Part shown: in pieces, positions 52,873-60,499 of the stretch | How the letters are laid out: the number at the start of each line of letters is the position of its first letter | How positions within the stretch are numbered: position 1 is the stretch's first letter | DNA from: Deltaproteobacteria bacterium | GTDB lineage: Bacteria; Desulfobacterota; Deferrisomatia; Deferrisomatales; JACRMM01 | Assembly: GCA_016214985.1 (NCBI GenBank) | Contig: JACRMM010000043.1 | Span: 1 to 64,000, forward strand | DNA: 64,000 bases | Reading direction: 5' to 3' | Notes under the pieces: generated by a model | Database searches by the model: none | What the model was told of the DNA's origin: nothing | What the model saw: only the letters and a program-made list of their open reading frames with translations | Made by a program: the position numbers and the translations under genes

Positions 52873-53262
52873 GCTCCACCCTCCTCTTCGCTCGTTGCCC
52901 TGACACCCCTCCTGATCAGCGCGTCTCGCCCCGGACGCGACCCCGAACCGCGCGGGGTCCTCATGGTCTTCGACGTTCCCGCCGATCTGGAATCGGACGA
53001 CGAAACGGAGCGCGCGCAAATGGAGGCCGCCATGACCGAGACTCGCCCCGGCACCGACCTGGAGGAAACCGGAGAGCCCCTGGCCGAGGAAGCCCGGGAC
53101 GGAGCGTTCCTGGAGGTGTTCTTTGGCCCCGACGCCGCGGACGGGGCCCGGGCCGAACGAGCCGCTTGATCGCGGAGCCCAGTTCGGGCAGAGTCACCCG
53201 GGCGCGGGGCACCTTTGTCCCGTCCGGGCCATCGCCCTTCTCCCACCGACAGGAGCGCCTCC
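52873..53262. other. 390-bp region holding only a doubtful ORF
   Basis: Between the divergent YjfB-like and ppnP genes only one weak plus-strand ORF (52963-53169, listed next) has any coding look. The remainder should hold two divergent promoters; I see no clear -10/-35 pairs. Confidence 0.4.
52963..53169 (+). CDS. possible small acidic protein
   Basis: A 68-codon frame starts MVFDVPADLESDDETE. It is rich in Glu and Asp, and nearly all its third codon positions are G or C as in neighbouring genes. No ribosome site precedes the ATG and I know no homologue. The reverse strand gives a serine/arginine-rich frame typical of antisense reading, which weakly supports this direction. It may be spurious. 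Confidence 0.3.
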   Translation: MVFDVPADLESDDETERAQMEAAMTETRPGTDLEETGEPLAEEARDGAFLEVFFGPDAADGARAERAA

Positions 53263-53577
53263 GTGTCCGAGTTTCGAAACGTCACCGTGGTCCGCGAAGC
53301 GAACGTCTACTTTGGCGGCGGCGTCACCAGCCGCACGATCCTCTTTGCCGACGGCTCCAAGAAGACGCTGGGCATCCTGAACCCCGGCGAGTACGACTTC
53401 GACACCGGTGCAGCCGAGCTCATGGAGATCCTCTCCGGAGTGCTCGAGGTGCGGCTGCCGGGAAGTGATGAGTGGAAGACGGTGGGCGGCGGTGAATCCT
53501 TCTCCGTCCCGGCCCAGACGCGGTTCTCCCTGCGCGTCCGTTCGCTCTCCGACTACTGCTGCTCGTTCCTGCCCTAG
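53263..53577 (+). CDS. ppnP: pyrimidine/purine nucleoside phosphorylase PpnP
   Basis: PpnP (YaiE) splits nucleosides into base and ribose-1-phosphate with broad specificity. The 104-residue cupin-like protein shows [25 protein letters not shown] near residues 15-39, [18 protein letters not shown] and [15 protein letters not shown], covering the whole family length of about 95 residues. The GTG start follows AGGAG. It stands alone. Confidence 0.92.
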   Translation: MSEFRNVTVVREANVYFGGGVTSRTILFADGSKKTLGILNPGEYDFDTGAAELMEILSGVLEVRLPGSDEWKTVGGGESFSVPAQTRFSLRVRSLSDYCCSFLP

Positions 53578-53789
53578 GGCCGGCGCCGAACGCGGAGGGG
53601 GCAATGGGCACGCGCCTGGCCGGCCGGGGGGATCCCCGGAGGCCGCCGCAGGCGGCTCTGGCACTCCCCCTCCCGGGGGCAGAACGCCGGGGAACTCCTC
53701 GCTTGACCCCCAGCGACGGGCGGCGTGAACTCCAGGGATCCTGCGGCGCCGGAGGGGACCCCGTGGCCGGCCGGTTTCGCCCGTGTGCA

Positions 53790-54728
53790 ATGGACCCCTC
53801 CACGGGCCGCCCCGTGGTCGGCCGCTTCGCGCCCTCTCCCACGGGCCCCCTCCACCTGGGCTCGCTCGTCGCCGCCGTGGGCAGCTACCTGCTCGCGCGG
53901 CGGGCCGGCGGGCGCTGGCTCCTGCGCATCGAAGACCTGGACGAGCCCCGGGTCGTTCCCGGCACGACGGACGATTTCCTGCGAACCCTCGAGGCGTTGG
54001 GGCTCGACTGGGACGGGGAGGTCGTGTTCCAGAGCCGGCGGCTCGCCGCTTACGAGGAGGCCCTCGACCGGCTTCTCGCCCGCGCGAACGCGTACCCCTG
54101 CGGGTGCACCCGCGCCGAGGTGGCCCGCGCCGCCTCCGCTCCAGAAGCAGGAGACGAGGGTCCTGTCTACCCGGGCACCTGCCGGGACGGGCTACCCCCC
54201 AGCCGCGCGGTGCGGGCGGTGCGCGTGCGGGTGGACGACGAACCGGTCGCCTTCGAGGACGGAGTCGCGGGCCCCGTGGCTCGGCGGCTCTCCACGTGCG
54301 CGGGCGACTTCGTGATCAAGCGGGCCGACGGACCCTTCGCCTATCAGCTCGCCGTGGTCGTGGACGACGGCGCCTCTGGGGTCACCCAGGTGGCCCGCGG
54401 CGCCGACCTGCTCGCCTCCACGCCCCGCCAGATCCACCTCCAGCGCCTGCTCGGCCTCCCGATGCCCCGGTACTTCCACCTCCCCCTCGTCACAGGCCCC
54501 GCGGGAACGAAGCTGAGCAAGCGCGAGAATACCGTGTCCCTGGCCGCCGGCCGCAACCTGGCCTGTGACGGAGGGGACCTCGTCCTGGGCGCGCTGCGCT
54601 TCCTCGGTCAGACCCCGCCAACCGAGCTGCAGGGTGCCCCGGCCCCCGCTGTGCTCGCCTGGGCCCGTGAGAGCTTCGAGCCTGCCTGGATCCCGCGCGG
54701 TGCAGGACCCTTTCCTTCCACGCCTTGA
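53790..54728 (+). CDS. gluQ: glutamyl-Q tRNA(Asp) synthetase
   Basis: GluQ attaches glutamate to queuosine in tRNA(Asp). The 312-residue protein is a GluRS-like catalytic core without the anticodon-binding half: GRFAPSPTGPLHLGSLVAAVGS (about 11-32, HLGS form of HIGH) and RIEDLDEPR. The zinc ligands CGCTRAEV and, later, YPGTC are present, and TKLSKREN stands for KMSKS. It complements tgt at 27 kb, since its substrate needs queuosine. The ATG at 53790 gives a compact start; the longer upstream frame is low complexity. Confidence 0.94.
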   Translation: MDPSTGRPVVGRFAPSPTGPLHLGSLVAAVGSYLLARRAGGRWLLRIEDLDEPRVVPGTTDDFLRTLEALGLDWDGEVVFQSRRLAAYEEALDRLLARANAYPCGCTRAEVARAASAPEAGDEGPVYPGTCRDGLPPSRAVRAVRVRVDDEPVAFEDGVAGPVARRLSTCAGDFVIKRADGPFAYQLAVVVDDGASGVTQVARGADLLASTPRQIHLQRLLGLPMPRYFHLPLVTGPAGTKLSKRENTVSLAAGRNLACDGGDLVLGALRFLGQTPPTELQGAPAPAVLAWARESFEPAWIPRGAGPFPSTP

Positions 54729-54754
54729 CCGCGGGTTCCGGGTAAGGGTAGAAA
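54725..54754 (+). promoter_or_regulatory. promoter candidate of ferritin-like gene
   Basis: TTGACC at 54725-54730 and TAGAAA at 54749-54754 are 18 bases apart, 54 bases before the start at 54809. The -35 overlaps the gluQ stop. Confidence 0.45.
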
Positions 54755-54808
54755 GGCGGCTCCGCGGCGGGCCGTCCCACCATCTTCGTCTTTCTGAGGA
54801 GCACTTCG

Positions 54809-55312
54809 ATGACCGACCCTGCGGCCCTGGAGATCCTGAAGAACGCCCTCCTTCTCGAGCGCCGCGGCCAGGCGTTTTACGCCAAGGTCGCCGAGCAGGC
54901 CTCGAGCCCGGCGGTGAAGGACTTCTTCGGTCTGATGGCCGACGAAGAGGGTCGTCACATCGACGCGCTCTCAGACCAGTACCGCGCCTACCTGCGTCAG
55001 GGCGCATTCCTCGAGCTCGACACGCCTGACGGGGCCTCGGCCGGCTTCGCCACGTCGGTGTTGAGCGATCGGCTTCGGCGCGAGATTTCGGCCGCGGATT
55101 TCGAGGCGGCCGCCATCGGAGCGGCCATGATGATGGAGCGCGACGCGGTCCGACTGTACGGTGACCGGGCCCGAGCGACCGCAGACCCGGATGAGCGGGC
55201 GCTCTACGAGTGGCTCGCGACCTGGGAGGCCGGACACCTGGAATTCCTCGCGCGCGTGGAGCGCGAGGTCACCGAGTCGGTGTGGAACGACAACCGCTTC
55301 TGGCCGATGTGA
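54809..55312 (+). CDS. ferritin-like diiron protein (rubrerythrin type, no rubredoxin)
   Basis: The 167-residue protein is a four-helix ferritin-like protein. Helix 1 has LLLERRGQAFYAKVAEQA, helix 2 has FGLMADEEGRHIDAL (ExxH), helix 3 has IGAAMMMERDAVRLYGDRA and helix 4 has WLATWEAGHLEFLARVE (ExxH). These give the two-iron E/ExxH sets. No rubredoxin domain follows. Likely role is peroxide or oxygen detoxification or iron handling in the cytoplasm. A DUF3147 gene follows by 31 bases. Confidence 0.87.
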   Translation: MTDPAALEILKNALLLERRGQAFYAKVAEQASSPAVKDFFGLMADEEGRHIDALSDQYRAYLRQGAFLELDTPDGASAGFATSVLSDRLRREISAADFEAAAIGAAMMMERDAVRLYGDRARATADPDERALYEWLATWEAGHLEFLARVEREVTESVWNDNRFWPM

Positions 55313-55343
55313 CCCGCACCCTCGCGAGGCCCGTCCGCGACCG

Positions 55344-55676
55344 ATGGGCTTCGTCTGGAGGCTGCTGCTGGCCAACGCCCTGATCGTCACGTCCGTCCAG
55401 CTCGGCCGGCGGTCCCCGTCCCTGGCAGGGCTGACCGCGACCATGCCGCTGACGACGCTCGTCGTGATGATCTGGCTCCACGCCGACCAACCCGGGTCCT
55501 ACGCTCCAATGGTCGGCTACACGAAGGGCGTGCTCTGGGGCATGCTGCCGAGCGTCGCCTTCTTCCTGGCGGCGCTCTGGTGCTTCCAGCGGCGGATGCC
55601 GTTTCCCGTCGTCCTCGCGGCGAGCTCCGCCCTGTGGCTCGCGGGCGCCACGGTGCACCGATGGCTCGTGCGATAA
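55344..55676 (+). CDS. DUF3147 family small membrane protein
   Basis: The 110-residue protein has four hydrophobic segments (about 4-18, 26-45, 62-80, 86-105). The DUF3147 features RRSPSLAGLTATMPLTTLVVMIWL at about 22-45 and LWGMLPSVAFFLAAL are visible. The family has no known function. The start ATG was picked because the upstream part of the frame is antisense-like and runs back inside the ferritin-like gene. Confidence 0.8.
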   Translation: MGFVWRLLLANALIVTSVQLGRRSPSLAGLTATMPLTTLVVMIWLHADQPGSYAPMVGYTKGVLWGMLPSVAFFLAALWCFQRRMPFPVVLAASSALWLAGATVHRWLVR

Positions 55677-55749
55677 CGGGGGGGGGAGAGGTCGGGAACC
55701 GAGGATCGGAGGATCCAGGAGACGGACGACGACACAAGGGGAGTCGAAC

Positions 55750-57042
55750 ATGGCCTTCGGGTGGTTCTCCAAGGGGAAGGACGCGGGCGACAAGGCGCTG
55801 GTCAAGGCTCAGAAGCTCGAGGGGCAGGGCCGCTGGGCCGAGGCGCTCTCCTACTATCAGGACGCGCTGGACCGGGCGCCTGGAGGGGAGGACGCGAAAG
55901 CAGGCCTTCGCCGCTGCCGAGAGCGGCTCGTGGCGTTCAACCTGGAGGAGTCCGAGGCCTATCGGGCCTCGGACTCCGACAAAGCCCGGGAGCACGCCCG
56001 TCTCGCCCATGAGCTCGCCGGTTCCGAAGCGGACCTCCAGAGCCAGTCCTGGACCGTGCTCGAGTCCCTGAAGGTGCGGGCCGAGCCACGGCGGCCGACC
56101 GCCGAGTCCGCCCCGGCGCCCCTGTTCGCGACGTCCTGCTCCTGCGCGGCTCCCTGCCACGTCCCCGAAGGGGCAGAGGAGGAAGCGGCGGACATGGACG
56201 TGGAGGACCTGGCCGCCTTCTACCTCGACGCGTGCGATCCGGCCGAGAGGGAGGCGTTCGAGGCGCTCGGCCCGACCTTCCGCGAAGGGTTCGTCCGCCT
56301 CCACCAGGGCGACCTGGCCGCGGCTCGCCCCGCCCTCGAGGCGGCAGCACGGGAGGCCCCCGAAGCGGGCGCGGCAGCCTACGCCCTCGGCCTCCTCTGC
56401 GCCCTCGAAGGGGAGGCGGGTGCGGCGGCGGAGCAGTTTCGGCGCGCCCTGGCGATCTCACCCGGGTTCGCGCCCGCCGCCCGGCACCTGGCCGACGTCC
56501 TGCGAGAAGAGGGCCGTGCAGGAGAGGCCGTCGGGTTTCTCCGGGACTGGCTCGACGCCCATGGCGACGACGGCGAAGGCAGGCTCCTCCTGGCGCTGTG
56601 CCGACTCGAGGGCGGCGATGGGCCCGGCGCGCGCAAGGAGGTGGACGCGGCGCGACGACTCGTCGAGGAGGGTGACGTACGCCCTTCCCTAATCCTCGCG
56701 AGGGCCCATCGGTTGGAGGGAAACCGCGACGGCGCACTTCGGGCGCTCCAGGCCGCGCTGGCGCGGCGGCCCGACTCCCTCGAGGCCCTCGTCCCCTTCG
56801 GCGAGCTCCTCCTCGAGACCGGGGGTGCCGCGGCCGAGAAGGCGGCCGAGGTGTTCAAGCGGTGCTACCGGGAAGACCCGGATCGGGGCTGGTACTACCT
56901 GATCCAGGTCGCCCGCGCGTACGCCGCACGCGGATGGAGGACAGACGCGGCAGAGATGCTGGAGCGGGTGCGCGGGGAGCTCCCCGACGCGCCCGACGCC
57001 CGACAGCTGTGGGAGCGGGCGCGCGACGCGGTGGAGGGCTGA
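55750..57042 (+). CDS. TPR-repeat protein with a central cysteine cluster
   Basis: The 430-residue soluble protein is made of tetratricopeptide-like helical pairs (about 15-90 and 195-425), e.g. GRWAEALSYYQDALDRAPG and AAAEQFRRALAISPGFAPAARHLADVL. Between them a flexible Pro/Ala segment contains ATSCSCAAPCHVPEG (about 125-139), three Cys and a His in eight residues, a possible metal site or redox switch. The ATG lies at the end of GTCGAAC with GGGGAG upstream. No named family is recognised. A scaffolding role is the usual inference for TPR proteins. Confidence 0.75.
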   Translation: MAFGWFSKGKDAGDKALVKAQKLEGQGRWAEALSYYQDALDRAPGGEDAKAGLRRCRERLVAFNLEESEAYRASDSDKAREHARLAHELAGSEADLQSQSWTVLESLKVRAEPRRPTAESAPAPLFATSCSCAAPCHVPEGAEEEAADMDVEDLAAFYLDACDPAEREAFEALGPTFREGFVRLHQGDLAAARPALEAAAREAPEAGAAAYALGLLCALEGEAGAAAEQFRRALAISPGFAPAARHLADVLREEGRAGEAVGFLRDWLDAHGDDGEGRLLLALCRLEGGDGPGARKEVDAARRLVEEGDVRPSLILARAHRLEGNRDGALRALQAALARRPDSLEALVPFGELLLETGGAAAEKAAEVFKRCYREDPDRGWYYLIQVARAYAARGWRTDAAEMLERVRGELPDAPDARQLWERARDAVEG

Positions 57043-57043
57043 C

Positions 57044-57496
57044 CTACCGGACGATCTTCCACTGGCCGTCCGGCTGACGGCACGCGGTGCCGTACGCCTG
57101 CTCGACCTTGCCTCCCACCGTGACCTCGGTCTGGTACTCGCGGCAGTACTGGCCCGAGGGCGCCTGATAGGTCTTGACCGGGGTCACGGTGACCTCAGTG
57201 CCCTTGTCCGGATTTTCCCAGGTCGAGGGCTGCCCGGTCCTGTTCTTCTCGAGCACGTGGGCGGCCCGCAGCTCGTCGGCCTCGTCCAGGCTGCGGCCGA
57301 TGTCCTGGCCCACGATGGCACCGAGCAGCGTCCCCACGATGATGCCCACGGTGCGGCCGTGGCCGCCTCCGACCTGGGAGCCCAGGATTCCGCCCGCGGC
57401 CCCCCCGAGGACCGTGCCGACCTGCTCCCTCTGGCCACCAGCGCATCCGGCGACGATCCACCCAGCGACCGCAACGACCGCGGCGATCCTCTTCAT
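57044..57496 (-). CDS. glycine-zipper surface lipoprotein
   Basis: The 150-residue protein starts with a lipoprotein signal (VAGWIVAGC, Cys18). A glycine-zipper 2TM region follows (about 27-72: GTVLGGAAGGILGSQVGGGHGRTVGIIVGTLLGAIVG, read over those residues). The C-terminal domain (about 95-150) is of the 17-kDa surface antigen/RT0821 type, with YCREYQTEVTVGGK and ACRQPDGQWKIV. It is probably in the outer membrane. The ATG follows AGGAAGGAGACGGACC. Convergent with the TPR gene, one base apart. Confidence 0.85.
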   Translation of the reverse strand: MKRIAAVVAVAGWIVAGCAGGQREQVGTVLGGAAGGILGSQVGGGHGRTVGIIVGTLLGAIVGQDIGRSLDEADELRAAHVLEKNRTGQPSTWENPDKGTEVTVTPVKTYQAPSGQYCREYQTEVTVGGKVEQAYGTACRQPDGQWKIVR

Positions 57497-57515
57497 GGTC
57501 CGTCTCCTTCCTCGA

Positions 57516-57695
57516 TCACGGCTGGCAGTCGGCCCGCCAGCAGCAGTCCATCTGCCCGCAGTCCTCGATCTTCCCGTAGCAGTCCGCATTGCCCTCGGCC
57601 GTCTGGATCGCCCGAATCAGCTGCTCCTTGGGGAGCCGGGCGTAGTTCTTCACCTTGAGCGTCCGGGCCTTGTCTCGAATGTCCTTCACGGTCAT
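57516..57695 (-). CDS. cysteine-rich SAP-domain miniprotein
   Basis: This 59-residue protein is short of usual gene-finding limits but clear. An N-terminal SAP/Rho-N-type helix pair (TVKDIRDKARTLKVKNYARL then KEQLIRAIQTAEGN) is followed by DCYGKIEDCGQMDCCWRADC with five cysteines. Similar miniproteins are common in Geobacter relatives; SAP domains bind nucleic acid, and the Cys set may hold a metal. The ATG at 57695 follows GGGAGGTGTG. It lies 19 bases before the surface lipoprotein gene on the same strand. Confidence 0.85.
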   Translation of the reverse strand: MTVKDIRDKARTLKVKNYARLPKEQLIRAIQTAEGNADCYGKIEDCGQMDCCWRADCQP

Positions 57696-57818
57696 CTCAC
57701 ACCTCCCTAAAGTTGGGCCGAGCCACCGCGCGGCCGAAGCGCCACCAGTCTGTCACGCTGGACCTCGCGTCGCAAGCAGTGACGTCAGCCCGGATGGACC
57801 GGTTCGATCCTGCGCCCC

Positions 57819-57848
57819 TTGTCCCCCGCTGCGAATCCCCGGTATAAG
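57819..57848 (+). promoter_or_regulatory. promoter of the fabH remnant and ubiE
   Basis: TTGTCC at 57819-57824 and TATAAG at 57843-57848 are 18 bases apart. The old fabH start codon is 45 bases downstream with GAAAGGATCCC before it. With fabH collapsed, this promoter now mainly serves ubiE. Confidence 0.5.
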
Positions 57849-57892
57849 GGGATCCCGACCGGCTTCCCTCCACCACTTTCCGAAAGGATCCC

Positions 57893-58108
57893 ATGAGAAG
57901 CATCGTCCTCGGCACCGGTTCCGGCGCCCCGAGACCGTCGTGTCCCGCTGCGGCCTTAAGGCCCGCATGGACCGGTCGGACGAGTGGATCGTCCGGCGCG
58001 CGTGCAGCCGGGAGCGGCACCGCGCAGCCAAGTGGGAGAAGGGGTCGGCTCCTCTTGCCCGTGTTCGGCGGGGGGCTCACCTGGGGCGCCACATGCCTTC
58101 GCTGGTGA
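57893..58108 (+). pseudogene. fabH: collapsed fabH (3-oxoacyl-ACP synthase III) remnant
   Basis: The DNA begins MRSIVLGTGSGAP, like the FabH N-terminus. In a second frame it reads RPETVVSRCGLKARMDRSDEW then IVRRACSRERHRAA, matching the FabH region around residues 10-45. Returning to the first frame it ends LLLPVFGGGLTWGATCLRW followed by a stop, the FabH C-terminus. About 250 middle codons, including the catalytic Cys-His-Asn, are absent and there are two frame changes. Start codon, ribosome site and promoter survive. A functional fabH or alternative initiator must lie elsewhere. ubiE begins 31 bases later. Confidence 0.8.
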
Positions 58109-58139
58109 CCGCTTTCGATTGCGGGGTCGAGGAGCGCTC

Positions 58140-58880
58140 GTGACCGACCCCGACGGGCGGGCGCGGTCGATCCGGGAGATGTTCTCGGCCATCGCTCCGA
58201 CGTACGATCTTTTGAACCGCCTGCTCAGCTTTGGAGTGGACCGCCGGTGGAGGCGGACGCTGGTGGAGCACCTGCCGGCCGGCCCGGTGCAGGTGCTCGA
58301 CCTCGCCTGCGGCACCGGCGACGTAGCACTGGAGATCGCCCGGGCTCGGCCCCAGGCCCGGATCGCGGGGGCAGACTTCACCCTCGGGATGCTCCGGGGC
58401 GCGCAGGCGAAGATCGCCGGCACCGGGTGGGGCGGGCGGATTACCCTTCAGAATGCCGCGGCCGAAGACCTGCCCTACCGGGACCGGACCTTCGACGCCG
58501 TCACCCTGGCGTTCGGGATCCGAAACGTCGTGGGGCGCGAGCGCGCCCTGGCCGAGATGTTGCGCGTGCTTCGCCCCGGCGGGCAGGTTCTCCTCCTCGA
58601 CTTCTCGGTTCCCCCCCACCCGGTGGTGCGGATCCTCTACGATCTCTACTTCCGCCGGCTCCTGCCGCTGATCGGCGGCCTGATCTCCGGCCATCGTGAC
58701 GCCTACCGCTACCTTCCGGCGAGCGTCGCAGCGTTTCCGCCCCGGGGGGAGTTCGCGGCGATGATGGAGACACAGGGGTTCTCCAAGGTCACCCATCGAG
58801 ATCTCACCCTCGGCGTCGCCACCCTGTATCGGGGATGGCGCGGCCGAGGAGCGGCGGGCGCGTTGCCCCGGGTCGGTTGA
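58140..58880 (+). CDS. ubiE: demethylmenaquinone/ubiquinone methyltransferase UbiE/MenG
   Basis: This enzyme C-methylates the quinone ring with S-adenosylmethionine; in an anaerobe the product is most likely menaquinone. The 246-residue protein has FSAIAPTYDLLNRLLSFGVDRRWR (about 14-37), SAM motif I VLDLACGTGDVALEIA, LPYRDRTFDAVTLAFGIRNV, EMLRVLRPGGQVLLLDFS and YRYLPASVAAFP. The GTG follows GAGGAG by five bases. It shares a promoter with the fabH remnant. Confidence 0.93.
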   Translation: MTDPDGRARSIREMFSAIAPTYDLLNRLLSFGVDRRWRRTLVEHLPAGPVQVLDLACGTGDVALEIARARPQARIAGADFTLGMLRGAQAKIAGTGWGGRITLQNAAAEDLPYRDRTFDAVTLAFGIRNVVGRERALAEMLRVLRPGGQVLLLDFSVPPHPVVRILYDLYFRRLLPLIGGLISGHRDAYRYLPASVAAFPPRGEFAAMMETQGFSKVTHRDLTLGVATLYRGWRGRGAAGALPRVG

Positions 58881-58906
58881 CTTGGACCGCGCCGGCGTGG
58901 TACCAA
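58877..58906 (+). promoter_or_regulatory. promoter of the leader ORF and aminotransferase
   Basis: TTGACT at 58877-58882 overlaps the ubiE stop codon; TACCAA at 58901-58906 follows after 18 bases. Transcription would start near 58913, just before the ribosome site of the leader ORF. Confidence 0.45.
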
Positions 58907-58926
58907 CACAGACCAGAGGAGAAGCG

Positions 58927-59040
58927 ATGAGACCGACCGCAGGTGCCGATCACCACAGGCCTCCGTCCCCTCGAGCTAGGGACGCGGCAGCCACTGCTGC
59001 CGCGAGAGGCCACGCTCATCGCCTCGCCGGCGAGGGCTAG
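58927..59040 (+). CDS. alanine-rich leader peptide (candidate)
   Basis: A 37-codon ORF starts 6 bases after GAGGAG and ends at TAG 59040. Eleven of its 37 residues are alanine, with the run AAATAAA at residues 20-26 encoded at 58984-59004. It is followed 27 bases later by a terminator hairpin and then the aminotransferase gene. This layout is that of attenuation leader peptides. Translation has not been shown, and composition alone could arise by chance in GC-rich DNA. Confidence 0.45.
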   Translation: MRPTAGADHHRPPSPRARDAAATAAARGHAHRLAGEG

Positions 59041-59105
59041 ACGGCGCCCCCTTTCGCGACGAACCGAGAGGCCATGGGCGGAGCGTCCATGGCCTCTTTC
59101 TTTTT
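59004..59105 (+). promoter_or_regulatory. candidate transcription attenuator
   Basis: The terminator stem pairs 59067-59077 (AGAGGCCATGG) with 59087-59097 across a 9-base loop, followed by TTTCTTTTT. The 9-base left-arm sequence GAGAGGCCA occurs twice, at 59004-59012 and 59066-59074, so the upstream copy can compete for the right arm. The upstream copy directly follows the alanine codon run of the leader ORF. Confidence 0.55.
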
Positions 59106-59133
59106 CCCCCATCATGCTCGAGGCAGACAACCG

Positions 59134-60450
59134 ATGCGAAACAACATCGTCCACATGGGAGCCGGCGAGCTCACCTACGAGATCCGGGCCATCGTGGAGA
59201 TCGCGGAGAAGCTCCAGCGGCTCGGCGTCAAGGTCAACATGGAGAACATCGGAGATCCGGTGGCCAAGGGGGAGAGGATCCCCCTCTGGATGAAGAACAT
59301 CGTGGCCGACCTGGCTCTGCAGGATTGCTCCTACGCCTACTGCCCCACCAAGGGTCTCCTGGAGACCCGCGAGTTCCTCGCCGAGCGCACGAACCGCCGT
59401 GGCGGCGCCCAGATCTCGCCGGAAGACATCATCTTCTTCAACGGCCTCGGCGACGCCATCCAGAAGGTTTACGGCATGCTGCGCCGCGAGGCTCGGGTGA
59501 TCGGCCCCTCGCCCACCTACTCGACCCACTCCTCGGGAGAGGCGGCCCACGCCGGTCAGCCCCCCGTGTCGTACCTGCTCGACCCGGACAACCACTGGTA
59601 CCCGAACCTCGAGGACCTGCGGCTCTCCGTGCGGTACAATCCGTCGATCTCCGGGCTCCTGATCATCAATCCCGACAACCCCACCGGCGCGGTCTACCCC
59701 GAGTCGATCCTGGAGGAGATGATCGACATCGCCCGCCGACACGACCTCTTCGTGATCGCCGACGAGGTCTACGGGAACATCGTTTACAACGGGCAGGCCA
59801 CCCGCCCGATCTCGGATCTCATCGGTCGCGTTCCGGCCATCGCCCTGAAAGGGATCAGCAAGGAGCTTCCCTGGCCCGGGGCCCGCTGCGGCTGGATCGA
59901 AGTGTACAACGCCGACCGGGACGCCGTGTTCGCGCGCTACGTGAAGAGCATCGTGGACTCGAAGATGGTCGAGGTGTGCTCCACGACCCTGCCCCAGAAG
60001 GCGATCCCCGCGATCCTGACCCACCCCGAGTACCCCGCGTACCTCGACGAGCGCAAGGCCCGGTACGAGAAGCACTCCCAGATCGCCTTCGACCTGCTCC
60101 GGGCCGTGCCCGGGGTAAAGGTCAACCGCACGAACGGCGCCTTCTACATGGCCGTGGCCTTCGAGCCGGGCGCCCTGAACGCGCATCAGACGCTTCCCAT
60201 CGCGAACCCCGAGGTCCGCCAGCTCGTGGAGACGCTCGTGGCGCCTCCCGACCTCCCCGAGGACAAGCGCTTCGTGTACTACCTGCTCGCTTCCGCGGGC
60301 ATCTGCGTGGTACCCCTGTCCTCCTTCTGCACGGCCGAGCGCGGCTTCCGGATCACGCTCCTGGAGCCGAATCGAGAAGAGTTCACCGGCATCTTCCGCA
60401 CGATCGCGGCCAAGATCACCGAGTACCTCGCCTCGGACCGGCTCGGCTGA
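59134..60450 (+). CDS. class I/II PLP aminotransferase (alanine/aspartate type)
   Basis: The 438-residue protein is a fold-type I aminotransferase: NIGDPVAKGERIP, GLGDAIQKVYGML, IINPDNPTGAVYPESIL, VIADEVYGNIVYNG, and the PLP lysine in LKGISKELPWPGARCGWIEVY. Length and motifs are close to AlaA/AspC-like enzymes that make alanine or aspartate from pyruvate or oxaloacetate. Alanine fits the alanine-rich leader upstream, but specificity is inference. I set the start at 59134; the in-frame ATGs at 59074 and 59089 lie inside the terminator stem. The ribosome site is weak. Confidence 0.88.
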   Translation: MRNNIVHMGAGELTYEIRAIVEIAEKLQRLGVKVNMENIGDPVAKGERIPLWMKNIVADLALQDCSYAYCPTKGLLETREFLAERTNRRGGAQISPEDIIFFNGLGDAIQKVYGMLRREARVIGPSPTYSTHSSGEAAHAGQPPVSYLLDPDNHWYPNLEDLRLSVRYNPSISGLLIINPDNPTGAVYPESILEEMIDIARRHDLFVIADEVYGNIVYNGQATRPISDLIGRVPAIALKGISKELPWPGARCGWIEVYNADRDAVFARYVKSIVDSKMVEVCSTTLPQKAIPAILTHPEYPAYLDERKARYEKHSQIAFDLLRAVPGVKVNRTNGAFYMAVAFEPGALNAHQTLPIANPEVRQLVETLVAPPDLPEDKRFVYYLLASAGICVVPLSSFCTAERGFRITLLEPNREEFTGIFRTIAAKITEYLASDRLG

Positions 60451-60499
60451 GGAGTTCGGCCCCGAGCAACCGACGCGAGGCCCGCGAAGAGGAGAGCAC

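Noticed and set aside
52807..52962. Extension of the acidic small ORF to an upstream ATG
   Set aside because: This part is antisense to the YjfB-family gene, whose protein pattern and ribosome site are much better.
59074..59133. Upstream ATG starts for the aminotransferase
   Set aside because: They fall inside the terminator stem and T-tract and would add an unconserved MASFFFPHH-type extension.
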